NCBI RefSeq assembly: GCF_000949425.1
Contig: NZ_CP010976.1
Span: 682,001-746,000 of the forward strand
Direction of reading: 5' to 3'
DNA: 64,000 nucleotides
Source of the DNA: Paenibacillus sp. IHBB 10380
GTDB taxonomy: Bacteria; Bacillota; Bacilli; Paenibacillales; Paenibacillaceae
The position numbers and the translations under genes are program-made. Below the pieces are notes generated by a model. That model worked only from the letters and a program-made list of their open reading frames with translations, had not been told where the DNA came from and did no database searches. Position 1 is the stretch's first letter. Each line of letters begins with the position of its first letter. Shown in pieces: positions 8,257 through 16,177 of this stretch.

Positions 8257-8838
8257 ATGCAAACTTCAGACAGAATCATTGAAGCCGCGACAAGGCTCAT
8301 CAAAAAGAAGGGCTATCGGGGAGTAAGCACCAAAGCCATTGCAACAGAAGCTAAAGTCAATGAATCTACGATTTTCCGGCAATTTGGAAGCAAGCAAGGC
8401 ATATTGGAAGCCATCATTGAAAGACATTCGGATATCCCGCAATTCGAGAAGCTGTTAAAAGAGGAAGCGACCGATAATCCGGAAGTCGATCTGCTGAATG
8501 TAAGCCAGCAGTACCGTTTGTTTTTCCATAAAAATGCGGACATCATTTTGATTGGTATCCGCGACAAAGGAATGCTTCCCGAATTGGACAGAGTGCTGGC
8601 CGATCCGCCGGTGAAGCTGCACTCCTTGCTGGTTGAATATTTTGAGCGCCTGCAGAAGAAAAAAGTTATAGCCAGACAGGATGAGCGTCTTGCCGCCATG
8701 TCTTTTCTCTCGATGTGCTACGGATTTCAGATGAGCGAGCTGATTCACCGGCAATATCAGTCCCAACTCGTCACCGAGGAAGAGTTCTACAAGCACAGTG
8801 TCTCATTATTTGTTAAAGGAATTTTGTCTCAGTCATAA
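8257..8838 (+). CDS. TetR/AcrR-family transcriptional regulator
   Basis: A 193-residue regulator. The N-terminal helix-turn-helix is clear: 'RIIEAATRLIKKKGYRGVSTKAIATEAKVNESTIFRQFGSKQGILEAII' (residues 6-54), with the recognition helix ending in IFRQFG. The C-terminal ligand domain is not assignable. AAAGGAG lies before the ATG. Position after the FAH gene and the inverted repeats near 7063 and 8197-8242 suggest that it controls the FAH and MBL genes and itself; this is inferred. Confidence 0.9.
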   Translation: MQTSDRIIEAATRLIKKKGYRGVSTKAIATEAKVNESTIFRQFGSKQGILEAIIERHSDIPQFEKLLKEEATDNPEVDLLNVSQQYRLFFHKNADIILIGIRDKGMLPELDRVLADPPVKLHSLLVEYFERLQKKKVIARQDERLAAMSFLSMCYGFQMSELIHRQYQSQLVTEEEFYKHSVSLFVKGILSQS

Positions 8839-9058
8839 GCTTTGTTGATTTCTTTAAATATGCCTAAGACTGCTTTCGCAGCTCTAACTCTAGAACAATT
8901 GAAAGAAGATGCATAGCCGGAAAACTGAACTATGACCCGAGAGATGGACACTTTTAAAAAAAGTGCCCTCTCTGAGAGCCCTGCAAAAGCCTTGCTTTTG
9001 AGTAAAGAGAGATTCAATTTGGAAATGTAATCGAGAATACTAAAAAGCAGCTCGCTCC
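8839..9058. other. Noncoding flank of an IS remnant
   Basis: No gene that I can support. A hairpin at 8939-8977 (GAGAG.TGG.CACTTT / AAAGTG.CC.CTCTC) and a second stem AAAAGCAG / CTGCTTTT (9043-9081) resemble the end-of-element hairpins around IS1182-type transposase genes. Confidence 0.4.
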
Positions 9059-9238
9059 TCATCCGAGGGCGGACTGCTTTTGCTCGACTAGCTTTACCAT
9101 TTGTTTCACATTCACAACAAATGCTGTGAGATACGTCTGTATTCGCATACGAAATAGACCTCGGTACTTGGCTGTTGCCATACCGTGGAACCTCTTCATC
9201 TCTGCATTTTTATGTTCAAAACCGGTCTGCATTTTTCC
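9059..9238 (-). pseudogene. IS1182-type transposase, C-terminal remnant
   Basis: A 59-residue minus-strand frame that begins without a start and ends at 9059. 'GFEHKNAEMKRFHGMATAKY', 'RGLFRMRIQTYLTAFVVNVK' and 'QMVKLV' match the extreme C-terminus of IS1182/IS4-like DDE transposases, where RY/KYRGL..M..Q.YLTA..QN.K.M is conserved. The DDE core is gone. A hairpin overlaps the stop codon, as is usual for these elements. Confidence 0.65.
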
Positions 9239-9303
9239 GTATTAACGTAGAATATATACCAAAAATATGGTGATCATGAAATTTACTTCTAGGAGGCTGC
9301 AAC

Positions 9304-9714
9304 ATGACGACAGAACGCTATCAACGAGGATGGAACAAACTAATGGAAGTAGGCGGGGGCGGAGGAGCAGCAGAACGTGTAATCGAATCACTGAAAGATA
9401 TTGCTCCTGACGTTGCTAACTACATAATCGAGTTTGCATTTGGCGATATTTATTCCAGAGAAGGACTGAACCCAAAACAGCGGCAACTGTTGACGATTGC
9501 TTCCCTGACAACCCAAGGTGGAGTCGACTCAGAACTTTATGCCCATCTTCACGGGGCTCTTAATGTTGGTCTCTCTACGAACGAAGTCGTTGAAGCGATT
9601 ACCCATTGCATATCCTATGCAGGTTTCCCACGCGTACTCAACGCTATTTCTGTAGCAAAGCGTGTGTTTGAGGAAAGAAATGTAAAAGTAGAGACATCAC
9701 AAGAGCAGGAATGA
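9304..9714 (+). CDS. Carboxymuconolactone decarboxylase (CMD) family protein
   Basis: A 136-residue protein of the CMD fold, the 4-carboxymuconolactone decarboxylase type: 'REGLNPKQRQLLTIASLTTQ' (about 55-75), 'ELYAHLHGALNVGLSTNEVVEAITH' and the C-terminal 'YAGFPRVLNAI'. It lacks the CxxC pair of AhpD-type members, so a peroxidase role is unlikely. AGGAGG lies 8 bases before the ATG. Upstream is the IS1182 remnant, so it was perhaps once adjacent to the FAH/TetR genes with which it would share a catabolic theme; this is inference. Confidence 0.8.
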   Translation: MTTERYQRGWNKLMEVGGGGGAAERVIESLKDIAPDVANYIIEFAFGDIYSREGLNPKQRQLLTIASLTTQGGVDSELYAHLHGALNVGLSTNEVVEAITHCISYAGFPRVLNAISVAKRVFEERNVKVETSQEQE

Positions 9715-9812
9715 CAAACCTGACAAAGAGGATCGAATGTATTTACACTATCGGGGTGGCTTTCACTCGCCCATAAAACTATTGAAGCAAGCCACAATGG
9801 ACCAGAAATTCC

Positions 9813-9828
9813 AAATAGCAGGTCAAGG
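9813..9828 (+). repeat. Left arm of a 16-bp inverted repeat around the IS3 element
   Basis: AAATAGCAGGTCAAGG; its exact reverse complement occurs at 11568-11583. It lies 20 bases outside the inner terminal repeat at 9849. Confidence 0.75.
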
Positions 9829-9886
9829 ATGAAGTGCTCCCTGTCAAGTGGACAGTGTAAAAAACAAAAATAGTTAGACCTCGATT

Positions 9887-9919
9887 CCTCGGCTGGTTTG
9901 AACAGAGCTGAGGTTTTTT
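9887..9919 (+). terminator. Terminator at the left end of the IS3 element
   Basis: CCTC.GCT stem paired with AGC.GAGG, then six T residues. It is oriented to stop plus-strand readthrough into the element. Confidence 0.55.
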
Positions 9920-9920
9920 G

Positions 9921-10775
9921 TTATACAGTTCGGCGGTATTCATTAGGTGACAAACCACCCAAACACTCTGTATAGCGGTAGTTGTTGTAATAGCGAATAT
10001 ATTCGCTAACGTCTTTAAAGACGTCTTCATAGGTGTGAAACTTTGTAAGATAATAGCTTTCTGATTTGTAAGTACCCCAAAATCGTTCAATAGGTTGGTT
10101 GTCCAAGCATCGGCTCACACGAGACATGCTTTTCATATATCCATATTTTACGTGGAGTCGATTATACTCATGAGATGTGTACTGGAAGCCTCTGTCGCTT
10201 TGGAGGAGTGGGGTTACACTGGGATTCTTCTTGTAAGCCTTCTTCAGCGTATCCATCACGAGTTTATTGTTGTTGGAATGGCTTAATACCCATGAAACAA
10301 TGGCGTTATCGTATACATCGATAATAGCGCTTAAATAGGCCTTGCGACCATTCCCATACTTCAACTCGGTGACATCCGTACACCACTTTGAATTAGGAGA
10401 ATTGGCATCAAAGTTACGTTTCATTACATTTTCAACGACATGGATTTCAGAGGCTTTCACGTAGCTCGGCCGTTCCCTACGGATGACTGCTTTGAGTCCA
10501 AGAGCACGCATGATTCGATAATAGCGTTTTTTGTTGTAAGTCTTTTTGAGTTTTCGGTTTAGCTGAGTACGCATTTGACGATACCCAAGTATCCCTTTTC
10601 GCTTGTCATAACGAAGCTTCACTTCTTTAGCTAGCGCATGAATTTCAAGTTCCCTGGCAGATGGCGTCCAGTTTAACCACTTGTAATAGGCAGATCGAGC
10701 AACCCCTGCTAACGCACACAACTTCGTAATTGCGTAACCTTTTTCTTTGTTCAGTTCTTGAATCGCATGATACAA
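9921..10775 (-). CDS. IS3-family transposase OrfB (DDE catalytic subunit)
   Basis: 284 residues. HTH_21 region at the N-terminus, then an rve integrase core. The DDE residues are visible in 'WCTDVTELKYGNGRKAYLS' (first Asp), 'PLLQSDRGFQYTSHEY' (second Asp) and 'NQPIERFWGTYKSESYY' (Glu), with the usual C-terminal 'YIRYYNNYRYTECLGGLSPNEYR'. It lies in the -1 frame relative to OrfA. The functional transposase is most likely the OrfAB fusion made by frameshifting; the ATG at 10775 may serve for a separate OrfB. Confidence 0.92.
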   Translation of the reverse strand: MYHAIQELNKEKGYAITKLCALAGVARSAYYKWLNWTPSARELEIHALAKEVKLRYDKRKGILGYRQMRTQLNRKLKKTYNKKRYYRIMRALGLKAVIRRERPSYVKASEIHVVENVMKRNFDANSPNSKWCTDVTELKYGNGRKAYLSAIIDVYDNAIVSWVLSHSNNNKLVMDTLKKAYKKNPSVTPLLQSDRGFQYTSHEYNRLHVKYGYMKSMSRVSRCLDNQPIERFWGTYKSESYYLTKFHTYEDVFKDVSEYIRYYNNYRYTECLGGLSPNEYRRTV

Positions 10776-10795
10776 GTCTACTTGTCGAACGAGGG

Positions 10796-11485
10796 TTAGC
10801 GTGTATTTCGTTGCTTGATCTGTGCCAACTTTTTTGCGAAGGAGTTCTCCATCTCCAGGTATTCGTTCCGAGCTTCTAATTGCTTGATCCGTAGCTTAAG
10901 ACGTTCATGCTCATCTAGTTCCTCTACAGGCTTTTTGCGACCGCGATTGTCCTTGAGAGCATCCTCACTGCCTCCTTGATATTTCCGAACCCATGCGTAC
11001 ACTTGCTGATAGGATACATCGTACTTTGCGATCGCTTTCTGATAATCCAAATCATTAGCGATGGTATATTGTGCAATTTCAATGCGTTCTTCAAAAGATG
11101 TTTTACGTCCATTATTCATATGAGATAGTCCCTTTCCTTTACGAGTAGGTTTCAATTCTATCTCACTAGTATACTTGGAAATCCAATTCCTCAGGACACT
11201 TGTACTTGAAATATGGTACTTTTTTGTTACCGCTGATAAGGAGTAATGACCAGACAATAACTCTTTAATAGCAGCAAGCTTCGCTTTCTTTGAGTATGTT
11301 TTCCATGTCTTTGATTCCTTTAGCCCTTCCAAACCATCTGCCTTATATTTTCTTATCCAATCCGTGACGGTTCCCTTACTTACCCCGAGCTGTTTTGCTT
11401 CATAGTTTGGATTTGACTTATGCCCAAGACACCGCTGAACGGCGTGTAATTTTACTTCTAAAGAAGTAGGACTTCTTTTAGACAT
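10796..11485 (-). CDS. IS3-family transposase OrfA (helix-turn-helix)
   Basis: 229 residues from the ATG at 11485, which has GGGAG 8 bases upstream; the frame is open to 11503. It carries repeated HTH units ('YEAKQLGVSKGTVTDWIRKY', 'YSLSAVTKKYHISSTSVLRN', 'AIAKYDVSYQQVYAWVRKYQ') and a C-terminal leucine-zipper-like helix 'RLKLRIKQLEARNEYLEMEN'. This is the three-HTH form of IS150-group OrfA. It binds the element ends and feeds into OrfB by frameshift at 10829-10835. Confidence 0.9.
   Translation of the reverse strand: MSKRSPTSLEVKLHAVQRCLGHKSNPNYEAKQLGVSKGTVTDWIRKYKADGLEGLKESKTWKTYSKKAKLAAIKELLSGHYSLSAVTKKYHISSTSVLRNWISKYTSEIELKPTRKGKGLSHMNNGRKTSFEERIEIAQYTIANDLDYQKAIAKYDVSYQQVYAWVRKYQGGSEDALKDNRGRKKPVEELDEHERLKLRIKQLEARNEYLEMENSFAKKLAQIKQRNTR
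10829..10835 (-). promoter_or_regulatory. Programmed -1 frameshift heptamer
   Basis: On the minus strand A-AAA-AAG sits in the OrfA frame (GCA AAA AAG TTG). A slip of one base back continues as V-G-T-D-Q-A-T-K-Y-T-L without a stop into OrfB, giving an OrfAB transposase, as is standard in the IS3 family. Confidence 0.75.
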
Positions 11486-11567
11486 TAGAAAAACTCCCAT
11501 CATTGTAGTAGTAGAAGGTTTGTTTTTTTCTACTGTCTACTATGATGGGAGCGTATCAGGATAACCA

Positions 11568-11583
11568 CCTTGACCTGCTATTT
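11568..11583 (-). repeat. Right arm of the 16-bp inverted repeat around the IS3 element
   Basis: CCTTGACCTGCTATTT, the exact reverse complement of 9813-9828, located 28 bases outside the inner terminal repeat. Confidence 0.75.
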
Positions 11584-11761
11584 TAATGCATCAGTCTCTC
11601 TTTTTCAGAATGGGATACTTAACAGTAAAATTGATTTTTTTCTTGGTTATCATACTCATCAAGTAGAGATAATCATTAAATTTAAATAATGGTAACCTTT
11701 CCCTCACTCTTACGTACTATCCCCTGTAGTGAACCATTTGTTCAGAAGGGGAGAGATATTA

Positions 11762-12826
11762 TTGGGTTTCATGGATCAAGGTAATAATCAGAATGTAAAT
11801 CAAAGCACGACGGGTCGGAAAATGCCTGAGTTAAAGCCTGGAACATATAAGAAAATAATGATTGGATTTGCAGCGGCAATCATTATTATCTTTGTGGGAT
11901 CATCATCGTTCTATACGGTGCAAGAGCAAGAGCGTGCTGCCGTACTTACATTCGGTAAGTATTCGAATGAGACCTCGGCAGGACTGCACTTCAAATGGCC
12001 TTACCCGATTCAACAGGTTATAACGGTTCCAGCAGAGCTGACGCAACGGATTCACATCGGTTATCGCGATGAAGGTGATAAATCTGTTTTAGTTGAAGAA
12101 GAAGCGATGATGATAACGGGAGATGAGAATATCGTATCGGCGGACGCTGTCGTTCAGTGGAAAATAAGTAATATTCGCGATTATTTATACAATATTGATG
12201 ATCCAGAGCAATTTTTGCGTAATGCGACAAGCTCCTCTATACGTGCGGTAATCGGTTCAGAGAAATTGGATTATGCGATTACAGATGGGAAGACCGTCAT
12301 TCAAGATAAGGTTAGAGTGAAGCTGTTGGAGTTGCAGACCAAGTACAATACCGGGATCCAAATTATTGATATTAAATTCCAAGATATTGAACCGCCAGGT
12401 GGTCAGGTTACAGAAGCATTCCGTGAAGTAACGAATGCTCGAGAAGAGAAAAATACGAAAATTAATAATGCGGCGAAATATGAGAATGATCTCATTCCAA
12501 AGGCTCGAGGCGAGGCACAAGCCCTTATAGAGAACGCGGAGGGTGAGAAAAAGTCGCGGATATTGAATGCCCAAGGTGATGTGGCCCAATTTAATGCAAT
12601 ATTCAAAGAGTATAAGAAAAATCCAAACGTTACGGAGAGTCGCTTGATATTAGAAACATTAGAGAAAATACTGCCTAATGCTCAAATTTTTATAACGAAT
12701 TCTAACAGTGATACCGTTAATTACTTGCCATTAAATGAGCTGTTGCGCAGCGGTTCTAATAAAACGACTACAACACCAACAAACCCACCTGCAACAACTG
12801 CTCCACAAGGAGGCGATGCACAATGA
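11762..12826 (+). CDS. hflK: HflK, band-7/SPFH membrane protease modulator
   Basis: About 354 residues from a TTG at 11762 (AAGGGGAG 8 bases upstream). One N-terminal membrane helix at about residues 33-52 ('IMIGFAAAIIIIFVGSSSFY'), then an SPFH/band-7 domain ('VQEQERAAVLTFGKY..GLHFKWPYPIQQV') and an Ala/Glu-rich coiled coil with 'FREVTNAREEKNTKINNAAKYEND' typical of HflK. The C-terminus is Thr/Pro rich. HflK and HflC form a cage around the FtsH protease and modulate membrane protein turnover. It overlaps hflC by four bases (ATGA), so the two are co-translated. Confidence 0.92.
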   Translation: MGFMDQGNNQNVNQSTTGRKMPELKPGTYKKIMIGFAAAIIIIFVGSSSFYTVQEQERAAVLTFGKYSNETSAGLHFKWPYPIQQVITVPAELTQRIHIGYRDEGDKSVLVEEEAMMITGDENIVSADAVVQWKISNIRDYLYNIDDPEQFLRNATSSSIRAVIGSEKLDYAITDGKTVIQDKVRVKLLELQTKYNTGIQIIDIKFQDIEPPGGQVTEAFREVTNAREEKNTKINNAAKYENDLIPKARGEAQALIENAEGEKKSRILNAQGDVAQFNAIFKEYKKNPNVTESRLILETLEKILPNAQIFITNSNSDTVNYLPLNELLRSGSNKTTTTPTNPPATTAPQGGDAQ

Positions 12827-13686
12827 AGAACAAATGGATAGCTCTTATATCGGTGCTACTTATACTTATTCTGGCATCGGGCTCTATGTATATCGTCAAA
12901 GAAGGAGAGTATAAGGTCGTTCTTAGATTTGGTGAAGCAATAAGAGCAGTACCAGAGCCAGGATTAAAGTTTAAAATTCCGTTTGTGGAGAATGTCTCCA
13001 CTCTTCCTAAATATCAGATGACTTATGAAAGCACGCCTACGACCATACTAACGAAGGATCAGAAGCCAATTGTCGTTGATAATTACACGGTATGGCGTAT
13101 TAATAACGCTTCGAAATTTTTAAGAACTGTTCAATCGGTTAGTGGTGGTGTCCAACGAATAGATGAAGCAGTATACAACGCTGTTCGTCGTAAGTTATCG
13201 GAAGTTAACTATGAGAATATCATTAGTGAAAATACAGAGCGCGGTAACATCAACGATGAGATAACGAAGGATGTTATTTCAGCTTTAACGAGAGATGATT
13301 ATGGTATTGAGGTGATTGATGTACGCATCAAGCGTACCGATTTACCAGAGGAAAATAAGCAAAGTGTGTATAATCGAATGATTTCTGACCGTCAATCTAT
13401 TGCTGCTCGTTATTTGTCTGAGGGTGACGAGGAATCACGAAAAATAACGTCTAAAGCGGATCGCACGTCTACGGAGCTTCTTGCCCAAGCGAAAGCCGAT
13501 GCCAAGAAGATTATTTCGGAGGGCGAGGGAGAAGCTGCAAGGATCTATAATCTAGCATATGGTAGTGATCCAAAGTTTTATAGCTTCTATCGGACATTAG
13601 AGAGTTATGTCGTGACGCTGAAGAATGAACCTGTGATCATGCTGCCCATCGATTCACCTTATGCGAAAATATTGTTAGGTAAGTAG
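12823..13686 (+). CDS. hflC: HflC, band-7/SPFH membrane protease modulator
   Basis: 287 residues. An N-terminal membrane helix ('WIALISVLLILILASGSMYI', residues 4-23), the SPFH domain ('VKEGEYKVVLRFGEAIRAVP.PGLKFKIPFVENV') and the HflC hallmark 'VRIKRTDLPEENKQSVYNRM' followed by 'AKADAKKIISEGEGEAARIYN'. It partners HflK in the FtsH regulatory complex at the membrane. The start overlaps the hflK stop. A strong terminator follows at 13799. Confidence 0.92.
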   Translation: MKNKWIALISVLLILILASGSMYIVKEGEYKVVLRFGEAIRAVPEPGLKFKIPFVENVSTLPKYQMTYESTPTTILTKDQKPIVVDNYTVWRINNASKFLRTVQSVSGGVQRIDEAVYNAVRRKLSEVNYENIISENTERGNINDEITKDVISALTRDDYGIEVIDVRIKRTDLPEENKQSVYNRMISDRQSIAARYLSEGDEESRKITSKADRTSTELLAQAKADAKKIISEGEGEAARIYNLAYGSDPKFYSFYRTLESYVVTLKNEPVIMLPIDSPYAKILLGK

Positions 13687-13798
13687 TAACATAAACTATG
13701 TTTTATCCGATGTTTCGGAGAGGGACGGTTTTTGATTTAATGTTTGCGCAAACGGGTGAACTTTGTGGACATCACGAATAAATATGATCTGGAATATA

Positions 13799-13839
13799 AA
13801 AAGACAAGCGACTGAAATATCAGTACGCTTGTCTTTTTT
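13799..13839. terminator. Bidirectional terminator between convergent hflC and a secreted-protein gene
   Basis: AAAGACAAGCG / CGCTTGTCTTTTTT with a 15-base loop. Confidence 0.85.
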
Positions 13840-13846
13840 CTTTGTA

Positions 13847-14212
13847 TTAATATACTGGGATTAAGTCAATAGGTCCGAGGCTGCCATATGAGCCTTGAAA
13901 TTGACCTTTAATTACATAGGTTGATGATGGGGACAGATAACCAACGTCAAATACCACTGGACTCGGGATGGTTGGACCTATATTTACGGTAGTTGAGAAC
14001 TTTTGGTCAAGTTGACCAAGGGGTCCTTTGGTATAAAGTGTTAACTGAACTGTTTCATTCGTAGCGCTCCAAAGGCCGACGCTCATTTTATGTTGAGCAA
14101 ATTGGCCAACATGCAAATCATGTGATGTTGCAGTATATGCGGCAAATGCGTTAGTAGAGATGGAGAAGAAAGCTAATAGTACGATTAGGACTACTTTTTT
14201 CATTGATTTCAC
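13847..14212 (-). CDS. Small secreted protein of unknown function
   Basis: 121 residues with a clear signal peptide (MKSMKKVVLIVLLAFFSIST, cleavage probably after AFA at residue 24). The mature part is about 97 residues, rich in Thr/Ser/Pro and predicted beta ('QKFSTTVNIGPTIPSPVVFD'), and has no cysteine. GGGAGGTG lies before the ATG. I recognise no family. It sits alone between two terminators. The all-beta character suggests an immunoglobulin-like or jelly-roll exported protein, but that is a guess. Confidence 0.6.
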   Translation of the reverse strand: MKSMKKVVLIVLLAFFSISTNAFAAYTATSHDLHVGQFAQHKMSVGLWSATNETVQLTLYTKGPLGQLDQKFSTTVNIGPTIPSPVVFDVGYLSPSSTYVIKGQFQGSYGSLGPIDLIPVY

Positions 14213-14330
14213 CTCCCTTCTCGATCTGGAGTGAACGGTAGATGTGTAGTTATCTCAAATTTTTATTTAAAAGTAATATATTAACTAATATATCAGCTAA
14301 ATGATAATCTGGATATATATTATTTAAAAG

Positions 14331-14365
14331 AAGACAAGCATACGGATATTCCGGTCACTTGTCTT
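14331..14365 (-). terminator. Terminator after the exonuclease gene
   Basis: AAGACAAG / CTTGTCTT stem, 9 bases beyond the minus-strand stop at 14374. The stem sequence is almost the same as the terminator at 13799. Confidence 0.65.
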
Positions 14366-14373
14366 CTTTGTAG

Positions 14374-15015
14374 TTATAAGGTTGGAGTTGCTGTTAGGAG
14401 ATTTCTAGGGGATGACTTCTTCGGACGTTTCTTTGCAGGAGCCGAGAAGGGGGTATAACCTCCAGTAAACATCGACCCTATCTTGCAACCATGAGCGATG
14501 GAGAGTTGCATTGGACCCGAGTATTGTTCCTGTTCTAGTAGTTTCAATAGAATCGTAGCAGATGCACGAGCATCATCTAATGCATCATGATGGTTGAGCG
14601 GAATGTCATAATATTCAGCAATAACATTTAATTTATAGGAAGGCATGCCTTGCAACATTTTTTTGCTGAGTAGATAGGTGCAGAAGTATTGGAAAGTAGG
14701 GTAATCTATGAGAGATTTATCTAAACAGTAACGTAAAACGCTCATATCAAAAGAAGCATTGTGCGCAACAATCTGTTTTCCTTGCAGGAGAGGTTCGATC
14801 GTTGGCCATAGCTCATGGAACGTGGGCATTCCGCTAACCATAGATTCAGTAATCCCGTGGATCTGTATATTTCTATAGTCAAAATGCTGCTCTGGATCGA
14901 TTAACCAGACTTGTTCTGATGTAATGATGCCTCCTTGTACTTCAACAAGGCCTAAAGCACAGGCGCTTGATCTGTTGGCGTTCGCTGTTTCAAAGTCAAT
15001 TGCTACAAAATCCAT
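14374..15015 (-). CDS. DEDDh 3'-5' exonuclease (DnaQ-like)
   Basis: 213 residues. Exo I 'DFVAIDFETANANRSSACAL' (Asp7, Glu9), exo II 'IVAHNASFDMSVL' and exo III 'NHHDALDDARAS' give the DEDDh set of the DNA polymerase III epsilon superfamily. The C-terminal 40 residues are basic. It is stand-alone and not fused to a polymerase or BRCT domain; related proteins trim single-stranded DNA or RNA. The start codon is preceded by only a weak AAGGAG-like site. It lies between two terminators. Confidence 0.85.
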   Translation of the reverse strand: MDFVAIDFETANANRSSACALGLVEVQGGIITSEQVWLIDPEQHFDYRNIQIHGITESMVSGMPTFHELWPTIEPLLQGKQIVAHNASFDMSVLRYCLDKSLIDYPTFQYFCTYLLSKKMLQGMPSYKLNVIAEYYDIPLNHHDALDDARASATILLKLLEQEQYSGPMQLSIAHGCKIGSMFTGGYTPFSAPAKKRPKKSSPRNLLTATPTL

Positions 15016-15134
15016 ATGTAAGAACTCCTTATTATTCGTGTCAGATATGAATAGCTATATCGTTAATGTCACTATTAATACTATCGTGGCATAGTAGAAA
15101 ATACAATCATATAAAACGTTCCAGTCAAATATTA

Positions 15135-15177
15135 AGAATGACCCATAGCTCTCATTTGAGTAGCTATGGGTCATTCT
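15135..15177 (-). terminator. Terminator of the fadR-etfB-etfA transcript
   Basis: A 16-bp perfect stem (AGAATGACCCATAGCT and its complement) with an 11-base loop, directly after the etfA stop. Confidence 0.8.
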
Positions 15178-15181
15178 AATA

Positions 15182-16156
15182 TCAAGCCATCGCTCTCTTG
15201 AACTCTTCCGTCAAGAGTGGAACGACGACGAATAAATCTCCGACGATGCCGTAATCGGCCAATTTGAATATAGGCGCTTCAGGGTCTTTATTGATGGCGA
15301 TGATGATGCGAGATTGACTCATACCGGCTAAGTGTTGGATGGCACCGCTGATTCCACAGGCGATGTAGATTTCAGGAGTGACCACTTTACCGGTCTGTCC
15401 GATCTGCATGGCATAATCACAATACCCCGCATCGCATGCTCCCCGGGAGGCGCCAACAGCTCCATTTAATACTTCAGCCAGCTCTTGGAGAGGCTTGAAT
15501 CCATCTACACTCTTAACACCTCTACCACCAGACACGACAATTTTAGCTTCTGTTAGATCAACTTTGCCTGAGGTTTTGCGGATGACGTCTTTCACAATGG
15601 AACGAAGCGATGAAGGAGGAGAATAGGCGATTGTAACGATATCCGCTTGCGAGTCGTTGGTGTCAGCTGCAGCCATATTGTTGGGACGTATCGTAACGAC
15701 TTGGGGACCGTCGATGAATTTTTTTTGTTCAAAGGCTTTACCCGCGTAGAGAGGTCGGGTATATCGAACCTCTGTTTCAACCTTCTCCATGGAAATCACG
15801 TCCGAGAGTTGACCTGCGTGTAAATATGCTGCAATCATCGGGGCAAGGTCACGCCCTTCAGCGGTATGTCCTAAGAAAACAGCATGCGGGTTCAAGGTGT
15901 CCAATACATTCTGAATAGCAGAAAAGTAAGTTTCGGCATTGTATGTTTCCAAATCTACATGGTCGATGACATGAATCTGTCCGCTAACGTACTGGGATAA
16001 ATGCTCAGAAATAGCTGAAATCTGATGTCCTAATAAAATTGCCGCAACTAGATCTCCGTCCTCTTTAACGATAGTAATAGCCTGAAGTGCTTCTAAAGTG
16101 ACCTGCCGTAGCTTGCCGCCGCGTACTTCTGCGATGACAACGTATGATTTACTCAT
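15182..16156 (-). CDS. etfA: Electron transfer flavoprotein alpha subunit
   Basis: 324 residues. The FAD-binding C-terminal domain is clear: 'VVSGGRGVKSVDGFKPLQEL' (about 200-220), 'GAVGASRGACDAGYCDYAMQ', 'GQTGKVVTPEIYIACGISGA' and 'AINKDPEAPIFKLADYGIVGD'. EtfA and EtfB form the heterodimer that takes electrons from acyl-CoA dehydrogenases such as FadE and passes them on, probably through FadF, to the quinone pool. It is 21 bases downstream of etfB in the fadR operon. Confidence 0.95.
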   Translation of the reverse strand: MSKSYVVIAEVRGGKLRQVTLEALQAITIVKEDGDLVAAILLGHQISAISEHLSQYVSGQIHVIDHVDLETYNAETYFSAIQNVLDTLNPHAVFLGHTAEGRDLAPMIAAYLHAGQLSDVISMEKVETEVRYTRPLYAGKAFEQKKFIDGPQVVTIRPNNMAAADTNDSQADIVTIAYSPPSSLRSIVKDVIRKTSGKVDLTEAKIVVSGGRGVKSVDGFKPLQELAEVLNGAVGASRGACDAGYCDYAMQIGQTGKVVTPEIYIACGISGAIQHLAGMSQSRIIIAINKDPEAPIFKLADYGIVGDLFVVVPLLTEEFKRAMA

Positions 16157-16177
16157 ATGGACATCCCCTTTATTGGA

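Larger units (their letters stand above)
9849..11539 (-). mobile_element. IS3-family (IS150 group) insertion sequence
   Basis: The two transposase frames are bounded by imperfect inverted repeats: TGGACAGTGTAAAAAACAAA from 9849 and, reading inwards from 11539, TAGACAGTAGAAAAAAACAA. A further perfect 16-bp inverted pair lies outside them (9813-9828 and 11568-11583), so the true ends may be wider. I see no target-site duplication at either set of ends. Both frames look intact, so the element is probably active or recently so. Confidence 0.8.

Noticed and set aside
8829..9062. A 77-codon minus-strand frame after tetR
   Set aside because: No family resemblance, and it overlaps hairpins of the IS1182-type flank; the neighbouring frame holds the real transposase tail.
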